From contig JASCPG010000019.1 of the NCBI GenBank assembly GCA_029960085.1, forward strand, positions 1-45,854: a stretch of DNA of 45,854 nucleotides, written 5' to 3'. Positions 1 to 8,132 of this stretch are shown here, in pieces. This DNA comes from Microbacteriaceae bacterium PS02067 (GTDB taxonomy: Bacteria > Actinomycetota > Actinomycetes > Actinomycetales > Microbacteriaceae). Under the pieces are notes generated by a model that was not told the origin of the DNA, did not search any database, and saw nothing but the letters and a program-made list of their open reading frames with translations. The position numbers and the translations under genes were made by a program. The stretch's first letter is position 1, and each line of letters opens with the position of its first letter.

Positions 1-80
1 TGGCCCCCGCCCGCCGCCGCCCGCCCTCTTATTCCCCCGGGGGGGCCGCCGCCCCCCCGCGGCCACACGGGCGGGGCCAG
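1..80. other. Low-complexity contig end
   Basis: Long C and G runs and GCC triplets occur here without coding structure. The photolyase stop codon lies at the inner edge. The composition resembles low-quality read or assembly ends, and the far end of the window (45784-45854) looks the same. I see no gene or signal in it. Confidence 0.6.
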
Positions 81-1436
81 TCAGCCTGCGTGCCTGCCCG
101 AGTGTCGGACGGTCTCGTACGCGGCGAGGGCCGCCGCGCGGGTTTCGGCGAGGTCGACGATCGGCTCCCGCTCCGCCGCGTCGGGCGCCCATTCCCGCAC
201 ATACCGGCCGTCGTGGTCGAACTTCTTCGCCTGCAGTTCGGGGTTGAAGATCCGGAAGTAGGGCGCGGCATCGGCGCCGGAACCGGCGACCCACTGCCAG
301 TTGAATGGGTTGCTCGCCGCGTCCGCGTCGACGAGCGTGTCCCAGAACCATTCCTCGCCGAGGCGCCAGTTGATGAGCAGGTTCTTCACGAGGAAGGATG
401 CCGTCACCATCCGCACCCGGTTGTGCATGTGGCCGGTGGTCCAGAGCTCGCGCATCCCGGCATCCACGAGCGGGATGCCTGTCTCGCCCTTCTGCCAGGC
501 ACGCAGTTGCGCCGGATGCAGCCGTGGCCAGGGGAAGGCATCGAATGCCGCGCGCAGGTTCCTCGTCGCGAGGTCGGGAAAGTGGAAAAGCGTGTGCCAC
601 GCGAACTCGCGCCAGCCGAGCTCGGAGAGAAAAGCTCCGACCGGTCGCCCGGAGGAGATCGCGGCATGCCACACCTCGTGCGGGCTGAGCTCGCCCCACC
701 GCAGTCGCGGGGAGAGGAGCGAGGTCGCGCCGGCCGACGGTTCGTCGCGCGCACGGTCGTACGCGGCGGCATCCTCGCTCAGGAACTCGTGCAGGCGCGC
801 CCTCGCCGCTGTTTCGCCGGGAGTCCATCGTTCGCGGAGGCCACCCGCCCAGTCGGGGTTCCGCGGTAACAGGGCCCAGTGGTCGAGGTCATCGGAGGCC
901 ACGTGGCTGCGCGGGCCCGCGATCTCCCGCGGTTCGGGGAGGGGAGCACGCGGCGAGGGAAGCAGCTGGCACGCCTTCCAGAACGGGGTGAACACGCCGT
1001 AGGGAGTACCGGCCCCGGTTCGAACGGTCCATGGTTCGAACAGCAGCGACCCGGCGAAGGATGCAGCTTCGACGCCCCACTCTCGTAGCGTGGTCTTCAG
1101 GGCCGCGTCGATCTCGCGCTCGGGGCCGCCGTAGCGCCGGTTCCAGAACACGGCGTCCGCCCCGCTCTCCTCGACGAGAGCGGGGATCACGTCGCCGGCA
1201 GCGCCACGGCGCAGCACGAGGGCGGATCCCTTCTCGCGAAGGCGCTCGCCGAGTTCGGCAAGGCTGTGGTGCAGCCACCATCGCGCGGCGCCGCCGAGGG
1301 CGCGGACGCCAGAAGACTCCTCGTCGAGCACGTACACGCCGATGACCGGCGCACCGCGATCGACCGCAGCACGCAGCGCGGGATTGTCCGCGAGGCGAAG
1401 GTCGTCGCGGAACCAGACGATGCTCGTCGAGGTCAT
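81..1436 (-). CDS. phrB: Deoxyribodipyrimidine photo-lyase (class I)
   Basis: This 451-residue protein would repair cyclobutane pyrimidine dimers with blue light, using FAD and an antenna cofactor. The N-terminal Rossmann-type photolyase domain begins with the typical IVWFRDDLRLADNPAL segment. The C-terminal FAD-binding helical domain contains GHMHNRVRM, a tryptophan-rich WEFA/NWRLGEEWFWD stretch and the segment DADAASNPFNWQWVAG. The length fits the family. I chose ATG at 1436, preceded by GGAG, rather than the frame's upstream start at 1553, because the extra 39 residues are basic, low in complexity and absent from the family. Nothing couples it to its neighbours. Confidence 0.95.
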   Translation of the reverse strand: MTSTSIVWFRDDLRLADNPALRAAVDRGAPVIGVYVLDEESSGVRALGGAARWWLHHSLAELGERLREKGSALVLRRGAAGDVIPALVEESGADAVFWNRRYGGPEREIDAALKTTLREWGVEAASFAGSLLFEPWTVRTGAGTPYGVFTPFWKACQLLPSPRAPLPEPREIAGPRSHVASDDLDHWALLPRNPDWAGGLRERWTPGETAARARLHEFLSEDAAAYDRARDEPSAGATSLLSPRLRWGELSPHEVWHAAISSGRPVGAFLSELGWREFAWHTLFHFPDLATRNLRAAFDAFPWPRLHPAQLRAWQKGETGIPLVDAGMRELWTTGHMHNRVRMVTASFLVKNLLINWRLGEEWFWDTLVDADAASNPFNWQWVAGSGADAAPYFRIFNPELQAKKFDHDGRYVREWAPDAAEREPIVDLAETRAAALAAYETVRHSGRHAG

Positions 1437-1641
1437 GTCTCCATCCTGCGGGGTCCACCGCGCGGCGCGCGCCCTCTTGACGCGCAACTCCTTCGCGCGG
1501 TGAGCGCTCCCCTGGCGCGCGGCTCTTCCGCCGACCGCAGCGGCGGAGCGCACGGCACGCCGACGGCCGATGCGGATGCCGCGCTAGGCCGGACGGGCCG
1601 GTGAGGCGGGCTGCGCCAGCAGCCCGGCGCAGTCGTCTCGT

Positions 1642-2087
1642 GCCCGAACTCCTCCAATTCACCGGGGGCGGGATGGTCTCGCCGCGGCGTTTCGGGGTTT
1701 CTGTGGCGCCTGACTCACATTGTGGAGGAGTTCGGGCGCTGCCAGGCGGGCGCCTCGGCCTCGGGCGGGACAGCGGTCGGGTTGGGGGAGGGTGGGCAGA
1801 TCGGCGGTCGTGCCGTGCCCGAACTCCTCCAGTCTGTCGGGGGTGGCACGGTCAGGCCGCGGTCCTTCGGGGTCGGTGCGGCGTGCGGGTCGCCTGTTGG
1901 AGGAGTTCGGGCGCGGACGCGCGGGCGCCTCGGCCTCGGGCGGGACAGCGGTCGGGTCGGGCGAGGGTGGGCAGGTTGGGGGCCGTGCCGGGCCCGAACT
2001 CCTCCAATCTGTCGGGGATGGCACGGTCAGGCCGCGGTCCTTCGGGGTCGGTGCGGCGTGCGGGTCGGCTGTTGGAGGAGTTCGGGC
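1642..2087. repeat. 175-bp tandem repeat with 15-bp inverted arms, 2.5 units
   Basis: The 15-mer GCCCGAACTCCTCCA occurs at 1642, 1817 and 1992. Its exact reverse complement occurs at 1723, 1898 and 2073. Both series have a period of exactly 175 bp. Each unit is therefore a left arm, a 66-bp spacer, a right arm and about 79 bp of linker. Units 2 and 3 are nearly identical, and unit 1 is more diverged in its spacer. Because 175 is not a multiple of three, no reading frame is kept through the array, so the open frames here are chance GC-rich frames. The flanks (1437-1641 and 2088-2183) hold nothing I recognise. Confidence 0.9.
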
Positions 2088-2183
2088 GCAGCTGGAGCGG
2101 GGGAGCTCGGCCTGGGTGGGCAGGTCAGAGCGGACCGGGAGAACCCGGAGGGGACCCGGGCATGGTTCGAGGGGGCGACCGGG

Positions 2184-3194
2184 TTAGAGGCCGACCGGCG
2201 TGTGCCCGCGCGGCACCGCGAGCACGAGCGCCCCCGCGTCGACCCGCACGTTCACGGCGGTCGCCTCGCCGAACTCGTCGCCGTCGAGCTGAACCGGCTG
2301 CGGCTCCGACGCGGCGAGCTCCAGCCCCGGGCCCTTCGCGTAGCGCACGGCGTTGTCCTTCGTCCGCAGTCGCAGGATGCTCCGCCCCGCCCGGAATCGC
2401 CGCAGCACCGAGTTGTCCCAGGCGACCCGGCGCCACACGGCGAGCCAACCCAGCGGGTTCTTCGGCTGGAAGATGACGATGTCGAGGTCGCCGTCCGAGA
2501 CGGATGCCTCGGGGATCAGCTCGAGCCCCGCGGGAAGCGACCCGCAGTTGGCGAACAGGACGCTGTGGATGCTCGCCCGATGCATGCGACGCCCGGGAAC
2601 CTGGTACATGATCTCGAACGGCTTCGCCTTCACGAGCGAGCGCGCGGCGCCGTCGACGTAGGCGACCCAGCCGACCCGCTTCTTCAGGTCGCCGTTCGTG
2701 TTGGCGATCATCGCGGCGTCGAGCCCCATGCCGCCCATCACGACGAAGGCGTGTTCCTCGGGCTCGCCGTCCGGTCGGACGAGCCGGGCCCACCCGATGT
2801 CGATGGCGGCGACGTCGCCGTCGAAGGTCGCGGCGATCATCGGATCGGGGTCGTCGAGCGGCAGGTGGAGGTTCCGCGCGAGGAGGTTGCCCGTGCCGCT
2901 CGGCACGATCGTGAGCGGCACATCCGAGCCGGCCATCGCCTGGCTGACCGCACGGACCGTGCCGTCGCCGCCCGCGACGAGGACGGCATCGGCGCCGGCC
3001 TCCAGCGCCTCGCGCGCGACGCCGTCGCCGAGGTCCTCGACCGTCGTCTCGAAGAAGAGGGGGTCGTCCCAGCCCGCCGCGGAGGAGTGCGCGACGACGC
3101 GTGCGCGCAGGTTCTCGGCATCCACCTTGATCGGGTTGTAGACCAGCGCCGCGCGGCGTCCACCGGAGGCGGGGGCGGCGGGGGCATCCGTCAT
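2184..3194 (-). CDS. Diacylglycerol kinase family lipid kinase
   Basis: This 336-residue protein has the DAGK catalytic domain at its N-terminus. GGDGT at residues 75-79 is the nucleotide-binding motif, and PSGTGN at 98-103 is the second conserved glycine-rich motif. The C-terminal half is the beta-sandwich typical of bacterial YegS/DgkB-like enzymes. It probably phosphorylates diacylglycerol or a related lipid at the membrane for phospholipid recycling; the exact lipid cannot be read from sequence. It starts 22 bp from the divergently transcribed serS, so the two share a very short promoter region. Confidence 0.9.
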   Translation of the reverse strand: MTDAPAAPASGGRRAALVYNPIKVDAENLRARVVAHSSAAGWDDPLFFETTVEDLGDGVAREALEAGADAVLVAGGDGTVRAVSQAMAGSDVPLTIVPSGTGNLLARNLHLPLDDPDPMIAATFDGDVAAIDIGWARLVRPDGEPEEHAFVVMGGMGLDAAMIANTNGDLKKRVGWVAYVDGAARSLVKAKPFEIMYQVPGRRMHRASIHSVLFANCGSLPAGLELIPEASVSDGDLDIVIFQPKNPLGWLAVWRRVAWDNSVLRRFRAGRSILRLRTKDNAVRYAKGPGLELAASEPQPVQLDGDEFGEATAVNVRVDAGALVLAVPRGHTPVGL

Positions 3195-3204
3195 GGCTGA
3201 AGCC

Positions 3205-3210
3205 TAGACT
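3205..3210 (+). promoter_or_regulatory. -10 box of serS (leaderless start)
   Basis: TAGACT lies six bases before the serS GTG at 3217. That is the distance expected between a -10 hexamer and the transcription start, so the mRNA would begin at or next to the start codon. There is no room for, and no sign of, a Shine-Dalgarno sequence. No clear -35 box is visible within the divergent gene's start. Confidence 0.55.
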
Positions 3211-3216
3211 GATCGG

Positions 3217-4485
3217 GTGATCGATCTCGCCCTGCTCCGCGACAATCCCGACCTCGTCAAGCGCTCTCAAGAGGCCCGCGGTGCGTCGCCGGAGTCGGTG
3301 GATGCCGCGATCGAGGCCGACCGCGCGCGCCGCGCGGCCATCACGACGTACGAAGAGCTGCGTGCGGCGCAGAACGCACACGGCAAGACGGTGGCCCAGG
3401 CGCCGAAGGACGAGAAGGCCTCGCTCGTGGCGCAGGCCAAGGAGCTCAGCGACCGCGTCAAGGCGGCGCAGCTCGCGGTCACCGAGGCGGAGGAGGCGGC
3501 CCAGGCTGCGCTCGGTCGCATCGAGAACATCGTCATCGACGGGGTCCCGGCCGGCGGCGAGGACGATTTCGTCACGCTCCGCACGCACGGTGAGCCCGCG
3601 ACCTTCGACTTTGAGCCGCTCGATCACCTCGCCCTCGGCGAGAAGCTCGGCGCGATCGACATGGAGCGCGGCACGAAGGTGTCGGGCTCGCGGTTCTACT
3701 TCCTCACCGGGATCGGCGCGCGCCTCGAGTACGCGCTGATGTCGCTCGCGCTGCAGCGTGCGGTGGATGCCGGGTTCATCCCGATGATCCCGCCGACGCT
3801 CGTGCGCCCCGAGATCATGCGCGGCACGGGTTTCCTCGGCCAGCACGCCGACGAGGTCTACAAGCTCGAGGCCGACGACCTGTATCTCGTCGGCACGAGC
3901 GAGGTGCCGCTCGCGGGGTACCACATGGGGGAGATCGTCGACCTGGCATCCGGTGCGAAGCGCTACGCCGGCTGGTCGACCTGCTACCGCCGCGAGGCGG
4001 GGTCGTACGGCAAGGACACGCGCGGGATCATCCGCGTGCACCAGTTCAACAAGCTCGAGATGTTCGTGTACACGACGCCCGAGGATGCCGAGGCGGAGCA
4101 CCTGCGCCTCGTCGCCCTGCAGGAGCAGATGCTGCAGGACCTGGGGCTCTCGTACCGGGTCATCGATGTGGCGGCGGGGGATCTCGGATCGTCGGCGGCC
4201 CGCAAGTACGACGTCGAGGCGTGGGTGCCGACGCAGGGCGCGTACCGCGAACTGACGTCGACGTCGAACTGCACGAGCTACCAGGCGCGCCGGCTCGACG
4301 TGCGGTACCGCCCCGAGGAGGGCGGCAAGACAGCGCCGGTAGCGACGCTCAACGGCACGCTCGCGACGACGCGGTGGATCGTGGCGCTCCTCGAGACGCA
4401 TCAGCGCGCGGACGGCTCGGTCGTGATCCCCGAGGTGCTGCGGCCGTACCTCGGCGGGCTCGAGGTGGCGGAGCCGATCGCGTGA
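3217..4485 (+). CDS. serS: Serine--tRNA ligase
   Basis: This 422-residue class II synthetase has the usual architecture. The N-terminal tRNA-binding coiled coil covers about residues 25-100 and follows [18 protein letters not shown]. The catalytic core contains motif 2 ([15 protein letters not shown]) and motif 3 ([15 protein letters not shown]). It charges tRNA-Ser and tRNA-Sec-type substrates with serine. The GTG start gives the canonical N-terminus and appears leaderless. The next gene overlaps its stop codon. Two serine tRNA genes lie within 3 kb downstream. Confidence 0.97.
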   Translation: MIDLALLRDNPDLVKRSQEARGASPESVDAAIEADRARRAAITTYEELRAAQNAHGKTVAQAPKDEKASLVAQAKELSDRVKAAQLAVTEAEEAAQAALGRIENIVIDGVPAGGEDDFVTLRTHGEPATFDFEPLDHLALGEKLGAIDMERGTKVSGSRFYFLTGIGARLEYALMSLALQRAVDAGFIPMIPPTLVRPEIMRGTGFLGQHADEVYKLEADDLYLVGTSEVPLAGYHMGEIVDLASGAKRYAGWSTCYRREAGSYGKDTRGIIRVHQFNKLEMFVYTTPEDAEAEHLRLVALQEQMLQDLGLSYRVIDVAAGDLGSSAARKYDVEAWVPTQGAYRELTSTSNCTSYQARRLDVRYRPEEGGKTAPVATLNGTLATTRWIVALLETHQRADGSVVIPEVLRPYLGGLEVAEPIA

Positions 4486-5438
4486 CCGGCGGCGCCGGCG
4501 AACGGAGCCTTCCGCCGACCGGCTCGGTGGAGGTCACAGAGCCGCAGCGGGCGGCGCGGATCGTCGACCAGATCGCGGAGGATGCCGAGAACCCGGCAGA
4601 GCCGGTCCGCCCGCTCCTCATCGCGCTCGACGTCGACGGCACGCTGCTGCTCGAGGACGAGACGCTGAGCCCCGGTGTCGTCGAGGCGATCGCCCACGCG
4701 CACCGCGCGGGGCACGAGGTCATGCTCGCGACGGGGCGGGCGTGGGAGTCGACGCGTGGCATCCAGCACGTGCTCGAACTCGCCCCCGAGTACGCGGTCT
4801 GCTCCAACGGTGCCGTCATCATGAAGCGCGTCGGGACGGTCGGCGAGGCGCAGGCCGCGGGAGAGGCGCGCGTGGCGGATGCCGTGTACGAGCGCTTCCA
4901 TGTGGAGACGTTCGACCCCACTGAGGTGCTCGAGCTGCTGCGCGAGCATCTGCCGCATGCGCGGTACATGGTCGAGCTCGCCGACGGCATGCGGCTCTAT
5001 ACGGAGCAGATGGACGACTGGAATCTCGTGCAGGCGAAGCGCGTGCCGTTCGAGGAGCTGTCCGCGCAGCCGGTGTGCCGCATCGTCGTCGTTTCGCCCG
5101 AGGACACCGATCGCGACTTCGTCGACCTGGTCGCGCGGATCGGGCTGAACGGCGTCTCCTACGCCGTCGGGTGGTCGGCGTGGCTCGACATCGCCCCGGA
5201 GGGCGTCGATAAGTCGACGGCGCTCGAGAGGGTCCGCACGTGGCTCGGCGTCGCACCCGACCGGGTGCTCGTCATGGGCGACGGCCGCAACGACGTAGGC
5301 ATGTTCCGGTGGGCGCTCGAGCACGGCGGGCGTGCCATCGCGATGGGGCAGGGCCCTGACGAGGTGCGCATCGAGGCGGGGGAGACCACGGCATCCGTGC
5401 ATTCCGGCGGCGCCGCCGACGTGCTGCGGCGGCTCTGA
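4482..5438 (+). CDS. HAD-superfamily (Cof-type) hydrolase
   Basis: This 318-residue protein is probably a phosphatase for sugar phosphates or other small phosphorylated metabolites. Motif I is ALDVDGTLL at about residues 48-56, with the nucleophile Asp50 and the acid/base Asp52. Motif IV appears near the C-terminus as GDGRNDVGM. The long cap between them fits the Cof/type IIB group. I start it at GTG 4482, which overlaps the serS TGA as GTGA and implies translational coupling. The frame runs further upstream through serS, but that part is out-of-frame serS sequence. The first 43 residues are a nonconserved extension. Confidence 0.9.
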   Translation: MTGGAGERSLPPTGSVEVTEPQRAARIVDQIAEDAENPAEPVRPLLIALDVDGTLLLEDETLSPGVVEAIAHAHRAGHEVMLATGRAWESTRGIQHVLELAPEYAVCSNGAVIMKRVGTVGEAQAAGEARVADAVYERFHVETFDPTEVLELLREHLPHARYMVELADGMRLYTEQMDDWNLVQAKRVPFEELSAQPVCRIVVVSPEDTDRDFVDLVARIGLNGVSYAVGWSAWLDIAPEGVDKSTALERVRTWLGVAPDRVLVMGDGRNDVGMFRWALEHGGRAIAMGQGPDEVRIEAGETTASVHSGGAADVLRRL

Positions 5439-5518
5439 TCCAGGTGAATCCGGCCTGGTCTGCGCGCCTTTCAGGGCGCGCTCAGGCGCGCGCGCAAAGA
5501 TGGGTGCGTCCCCTCGAC

Positions 5519-5524
5519 TAGACT
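5519..5524 (+). promoter_or_regulatory. Candidate -10 box for tRNA-Ser(UGA)
   Basis: TAGACT lies 48 bases before the mature tRNA start, which gives a leader of about 40 nt. It is the same hexamer as before serS. The rest of the 5439-5572 interval shows only GC-rich dyads and no gene. Confidence 0.4.
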
Positions 5525-5572
5525 CGACGCCTGATCGACGGATGTCACGCGACGTGATCGCGCGCTCCGCCG

Positions 5573-5657
5573 GGAGGGTTGTCCGAGCGGCCGATGGACC
5601 TGGTCTTGAAAACCAGTGGGCAGCAATGTCCCGTGGGTTCGAATCCCACACCCTCCG
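5573..5657 (+). tRNA. tRNA-Ser (anticodon UGA)
   Basis: The acceptor arm GGAGGGT pairs with ACCCTCC at 5650-5656, followed by discriminator G. The anticodon stem CTGGT/ACCAG encloses the loop CTTGAAA, which gives UGA. The long variable arm and the T loop GGTTCGAATCC are typical of serine tRNAs. No CCA is encoded. It lies just before the LCP gene. Confidence 0.95.
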
Positions 5658-5708
5658 CATCACCCGGGCGGGGCGCATGCTTCTGACCGGGCCTCTGAAA
5701 GGACCCCC

Positions 5709-7013
5709 GTGGGCGCACGCACCGACCGCTCGCGACGACTGCCCGTCGCACGGCACGGCATCCTCCGCTCGCCGAACCCGCTCGTGCAGGTGCTGACCGT
5801 CCTCGGGGCGGTGCTGCTCGTCGCGGTCCTCAGTGTGAGCTCGGTCGGGGCGTTCTACCTCTGGAACGCCGCGCAGGCAGTTGAGGATGCCGGGGTCGAC
5901 ATCGGCGGCGATGAAGCCACCCTCCCGCCGAGCATCGGCGAGATCGAGGGTGGCGTCAACATGCTCCTCGTCGGAACGGACTCGTGCGAGGGCGCGAACG
6001 CCGCGCTGTCGGGAGCGTGCCAGAAGAAGACCACCGAGGGCGAGCGCAACGACGTCACGATGCTCGTGCACATCAGCGATGCGCCACGGCGGGTCACCGT
6101 CGTCTCGCTCCCGCGCGACATGATCGTGCCGATCCCGGCCTGCACGGGTGAGGATGGCACGCAGTACTCGGCGATGAGTGCCCAGATGCTCAACGCGTCA
6201 TACATGTACGGCGGGCTGTCATGCACCAAGCTCACCGTGGAGAAGCTCACGGGTGTCAACATCCAGTTCGCGGCCGCGATCCGCTGGACGGGCGTGATCA
6301 ACATGTCGGATGCCATCGGGGGTGTCGACGTCTGCGTGTCGGACGACATCAGCGACACCCACACCGGCCTCTCCCTGTCGAAGGGGACGCACACGCTCCA
6401 GGGTGCAGAGGCGCTGCAGTTCCTGCGCATTCGGCACGGGATCGGTGATGGGTCCGACCTTGGGCGCATCTCCAACCAGCAGCAGTTCATGAGTTCGATG
6501 GTGCGAAAGCTCCAGTCGGAGGGTGTGCTCGGAAACCCCGCGACGCTCCTCAACCTCGCGAACACCGCGGTCAAGCAGGTGACGACGCAGCAGCTCGTCC
6601 TCAGCAAGTCGCTCGCCAACCCGCAGCGCATGGTTCAGATCGCGATGGCCGTGCGCAGCGTGCCCTACGAGGACATCGTCTTCGTGCAGTACCCGACCGC
6701 GTATGCGGAGGGTGGTCTGCGGGTGCAGCCGGTGACGTCGGCCGCGACGGTCCTCTTCGATGCGCTCGAGAACAACCAGCCGTTGGAGCTCACCGGCTCG
6801 ACGAGCGACGGCCACGGCACGGAGGTCGTCGGCGAGGCGACCGCGCCGCCGGCGGAGCCGACTCCCGCTCCGACCGGCTCTGCGACACCCAGCGGCGCTG
6901 CGACGCCGGATGCTTCGGCGACGCCGGTGGCCACGGAGACCCCCGTGAAGCTGCCGAGCTCGGTCACCGGGCAGACGGCCGCGCAGGTGACCTGCACCGT
7001 CGCCCAGCGCTGA
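5709..7013 (+). CDS. LytR-CpsA-Psr (LCP) family cell-wall glycopolymer ligase
   Basis: This 434-residue protein is predicted to transfer lipid-linked glycopolymers onto peptidoglycan outside the membrane. A short basic cytoplasmic tail is followed by one transmembrane helix (about residues 25-51) and the LCP domain (about 82-310). Characteristic segments are MLLVGTDS, the basic/acidic NDVTMLVHI, SLPRDM and LRIRHGIGDGSDLGR. A Pro/Thr/Ala-rich tail follows. I chose GTG 5709 because AAAGGA stands eight bases upstream; the open frame extends back into the tRNA, which cannot be protein. Two extra cysteines in the LCP domain may form an extracellular disulfide. Confidence 0.92.
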   Translation: MGARTDRSRRLPVARHGILRSPNPLVQVLTVLGAVLLVAVLSVSSVGAFYLWNAAQAVEDAGVDIGGDEATLPPSIGEIEGGVNMLLVGTDSCEGANAALSGACQKKTTEGERNDVTMLVHISDAPRRVTVVSLPRDMIVPIPACTGEDGTQYSAMSAQMLNASYMYGGLSCTKLTVEKLTGVNIQFAAAIRWTGVINMSDAIGGVDVCVSDDISDTHTGLSLSKGTHTLQGAEALQFLRIRHGIGDGSDLGRISNQQQFMSSMVRKLQSEGVLGNPATLLNLANTAVKQVTTQQLVLSKSLANPQRMVQIAMAVRSVPYEDIVFVQYPTAYAEGGLRVQPVTSAATVLFDALENNQPLELTGSTSDGHGTEVVGEATAPPAEPTPAPTGSATPSGAATPDASATPVATETPVKLPSSVTGQTAAQVTCTVAQR

Positions 7014-7043
7014 CGCCGGTTCGGCGCCCGCCCCGCGAACGGC

Positions 7044-7049
7044 TATGAT
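7044..7049 (+). promoter_or_regulatory. -10 box for tRNA-Ser(GCU)
   Basis: TATGAT lies 40 bases before the mature tRNA and 30 bases after the LCP stop codon. It is a near-consensus -10 hexamer. No good -35 is evident in the GC-rich sequence upstream. Confidence 0.5.
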
Positions 7050-7088
7050 TGCCGGGTGCGTCCGCGCAGTTTCGACTGTCGGATGCCT

Positions 7089-7177
7089 GGAGACGTCGCA
7101 TAGTCAGGCCTAGTGCACCACCCTGCTAAGGTGGAGTCCCCGTAAGGGGACCGAGGGTTCAAATCCCTCCGTCTCCG
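7089..7177 (+). tRNA. tRNA-Ser (anticodon GCU), integration target
   Basis: The acceptor arm GGAGACG pairs with CGTCTCC at 7170-7176, with discriminator G and an encoded CCA at 7178-7180. The anticodon stem CCACC/GGTGG holds the loop CTGCTAA, which gives GCU. A long variable arm is present. The gene stays intact. Its 3' part, from the T arm to the acceptor end, is the sequence repeated downstream as attachment cores, so this tRNA is the attB of the island. Confidence 0.95.
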
Positions 7178-7179
7178 CC
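7152..7179 (+). repeat. attL core within tRNA-Ser(GCU)
   Basis: These 28 bp of the T arm and acceptor end are identical to 27438-27465. The inner 21 bp (7158-7178, containing AAATCCCTCCGTCTCC) are also present at 10763 and 19681. Confidence 0.85.
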
Positions 7180-7380
7180 AAGAAAAGTCCTGATCAGAGG
7201 CAATTTTCTTCCGCTTCTGCCACGAAATCTGCCATTTCTGCCATGTTTTCGATGTGGTTGGCGTTGAGCAATCTTGCGGTTCTGCGGGATTCTGCTGAGC
7301 GTTCTGCTCACTGTGAGTTGCTCGGCGCATGGTTGCGGCTACTCAAGGGTGAGACCGAGCGCGCGAATCCCTCCGTCTCC
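7178..7380. repeat. Left attachment arm of module A with secondary core
   Basis: This arm follows the tRNA core and resembles 10783-10984 and 19701-19904. Shared landmarks in order are CCTGATCAGA, three spaced TCTGCC copies around CACGAAATC, a CGATGTGG-like block and TGAGCA. A second core copy, AATCCCTCCGTCTCC, lies at 7366-7380, exactly 204 bp after the first. The spaced TCTGCC copies look like arm-type recombinase binding sites. From 7381 to 7523 I see no gene. Confidence 0.7.
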
Positions 7381-7523
7381 TCCCCGACTCGGCGTGCCCG
7401 CTCGGGCGCTCGCTTCCGCTCGCTGTGCTCGCGCCGTCGGCGGCTATCGTCGCGTTGTCCGCACCGGCACGTCGTGTCATCAGATCGGGTCGAGGTGGTG
7501 GATCGTGAACTCGAACGGGAGGA

Positions 7524-8132
7524 ATGAGCAATACAGACGTGAGCACAGACAACGAGGTGATCGAACGTTCGGCGGATGAGCCGGGTGCGTTCGCGTTGCT
7601 CTTCGATCGACATGCGCCGGCGATCTACCGCTACGCGGCGCAGCGGCTGGGAGAGGGCAGCGCCGAGGACGTGATGTCGGAGACGTTCCTCGTCGCCTTC
7701 GAGAAGAGAGCAGCGTACGACCTCGCGATCGTCGATGCTCGCCCCTGGCTGTTCGGGATCGCCACCCGCTTGATGCATAAGCATGTGCGGCTGGAAGCGC
7801 GGGCATGGAAGGGCATGGTCGCGGATCTCGCGGCGCAGCTCTCGCCCGACATGATCGAGCAGGCGGGCGCGCGGTTGGACGCGGCACGGCTCACGCGGCG
7901 CTTGGCTTCGGCGCTGCGTGGCCTGCCCGCGTCCGACCGCGACACCCTGCTGCTGTACGCCTGGGGCGACCTCGACTACGCGGGCATCGCACGCGCTCTC
8001 GACGTGCCGATCGGCACCGTCCGCTCACGCCTGAATCGTGCCCGCCGCATCCTGCGGACCGCGGCCGGCACCAACGATCCCGAACTGGAGAAGGAACATG
8101 GACGAGTTGATGCTGCTGCGCAACACGCGTAG
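7524..8132 (+). CDS. ECF-family RNA polymerase sigma factor
   Basis: This 202-residue protein has the two helical domains of an ECF sigma factor. Region 2 contains DRHAPAIYRYAAQRLG, DVMSETFLVAFEKR and the ARPWLFGIATRL segment. Region 4 ends with the helix-turn-helix YAGIARALDVPIGTVRSRLNRAR. It directs RNA polymerase to a small regulon, probably including this operon. The ATG directly follows GGGAGGA, an unusually tight spacing. Its 3' end overlaps the next gene by 35 bp, so sigma factor and partner are translationally linked. The same pairing recurs on the other strand in module C. Confidence 0.9.
   Translation: MSNTDVSTDNEVIERSADEPGAFALLFDRHAPAIYRYAAQRLGEGSAEDVMSETFLVAFEKRAAYDLAIVDARPWLFGIATRLMHKHVRLEARAWKGMVADLAAQLSPDMIEQAGARLDAARLTRRLASALRGLPASDRDTLLLYAWGDLDYAGIARALDVPIGTVRSRLNRARRILRTAAGTNDPELEKEHGRVDAAAQHA

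Noticed and set aside
1601..3200. Long open frames (up to 492 codons) through the 175-bp repeat and opposite the lipid kinase
   Set aside because: The repeat period is not a multiple of three, the products are low in complexity, and the rest is antisense to a clear gene.
5616..5708. Upstream start for the LCP protein inside tRNA-Ser(UGA)
   Set aside because: The sequence is tRNA, and a ribosome-binding site stands before GTG 5709.
7043..7330. 95-codon minus-strand frame with an RRRDLNPRSPYG-like stretch
   Set aside because: It is the reverse of tRNA-Ser(GCU) and the attachment arm, a common false gene over tRNAs.
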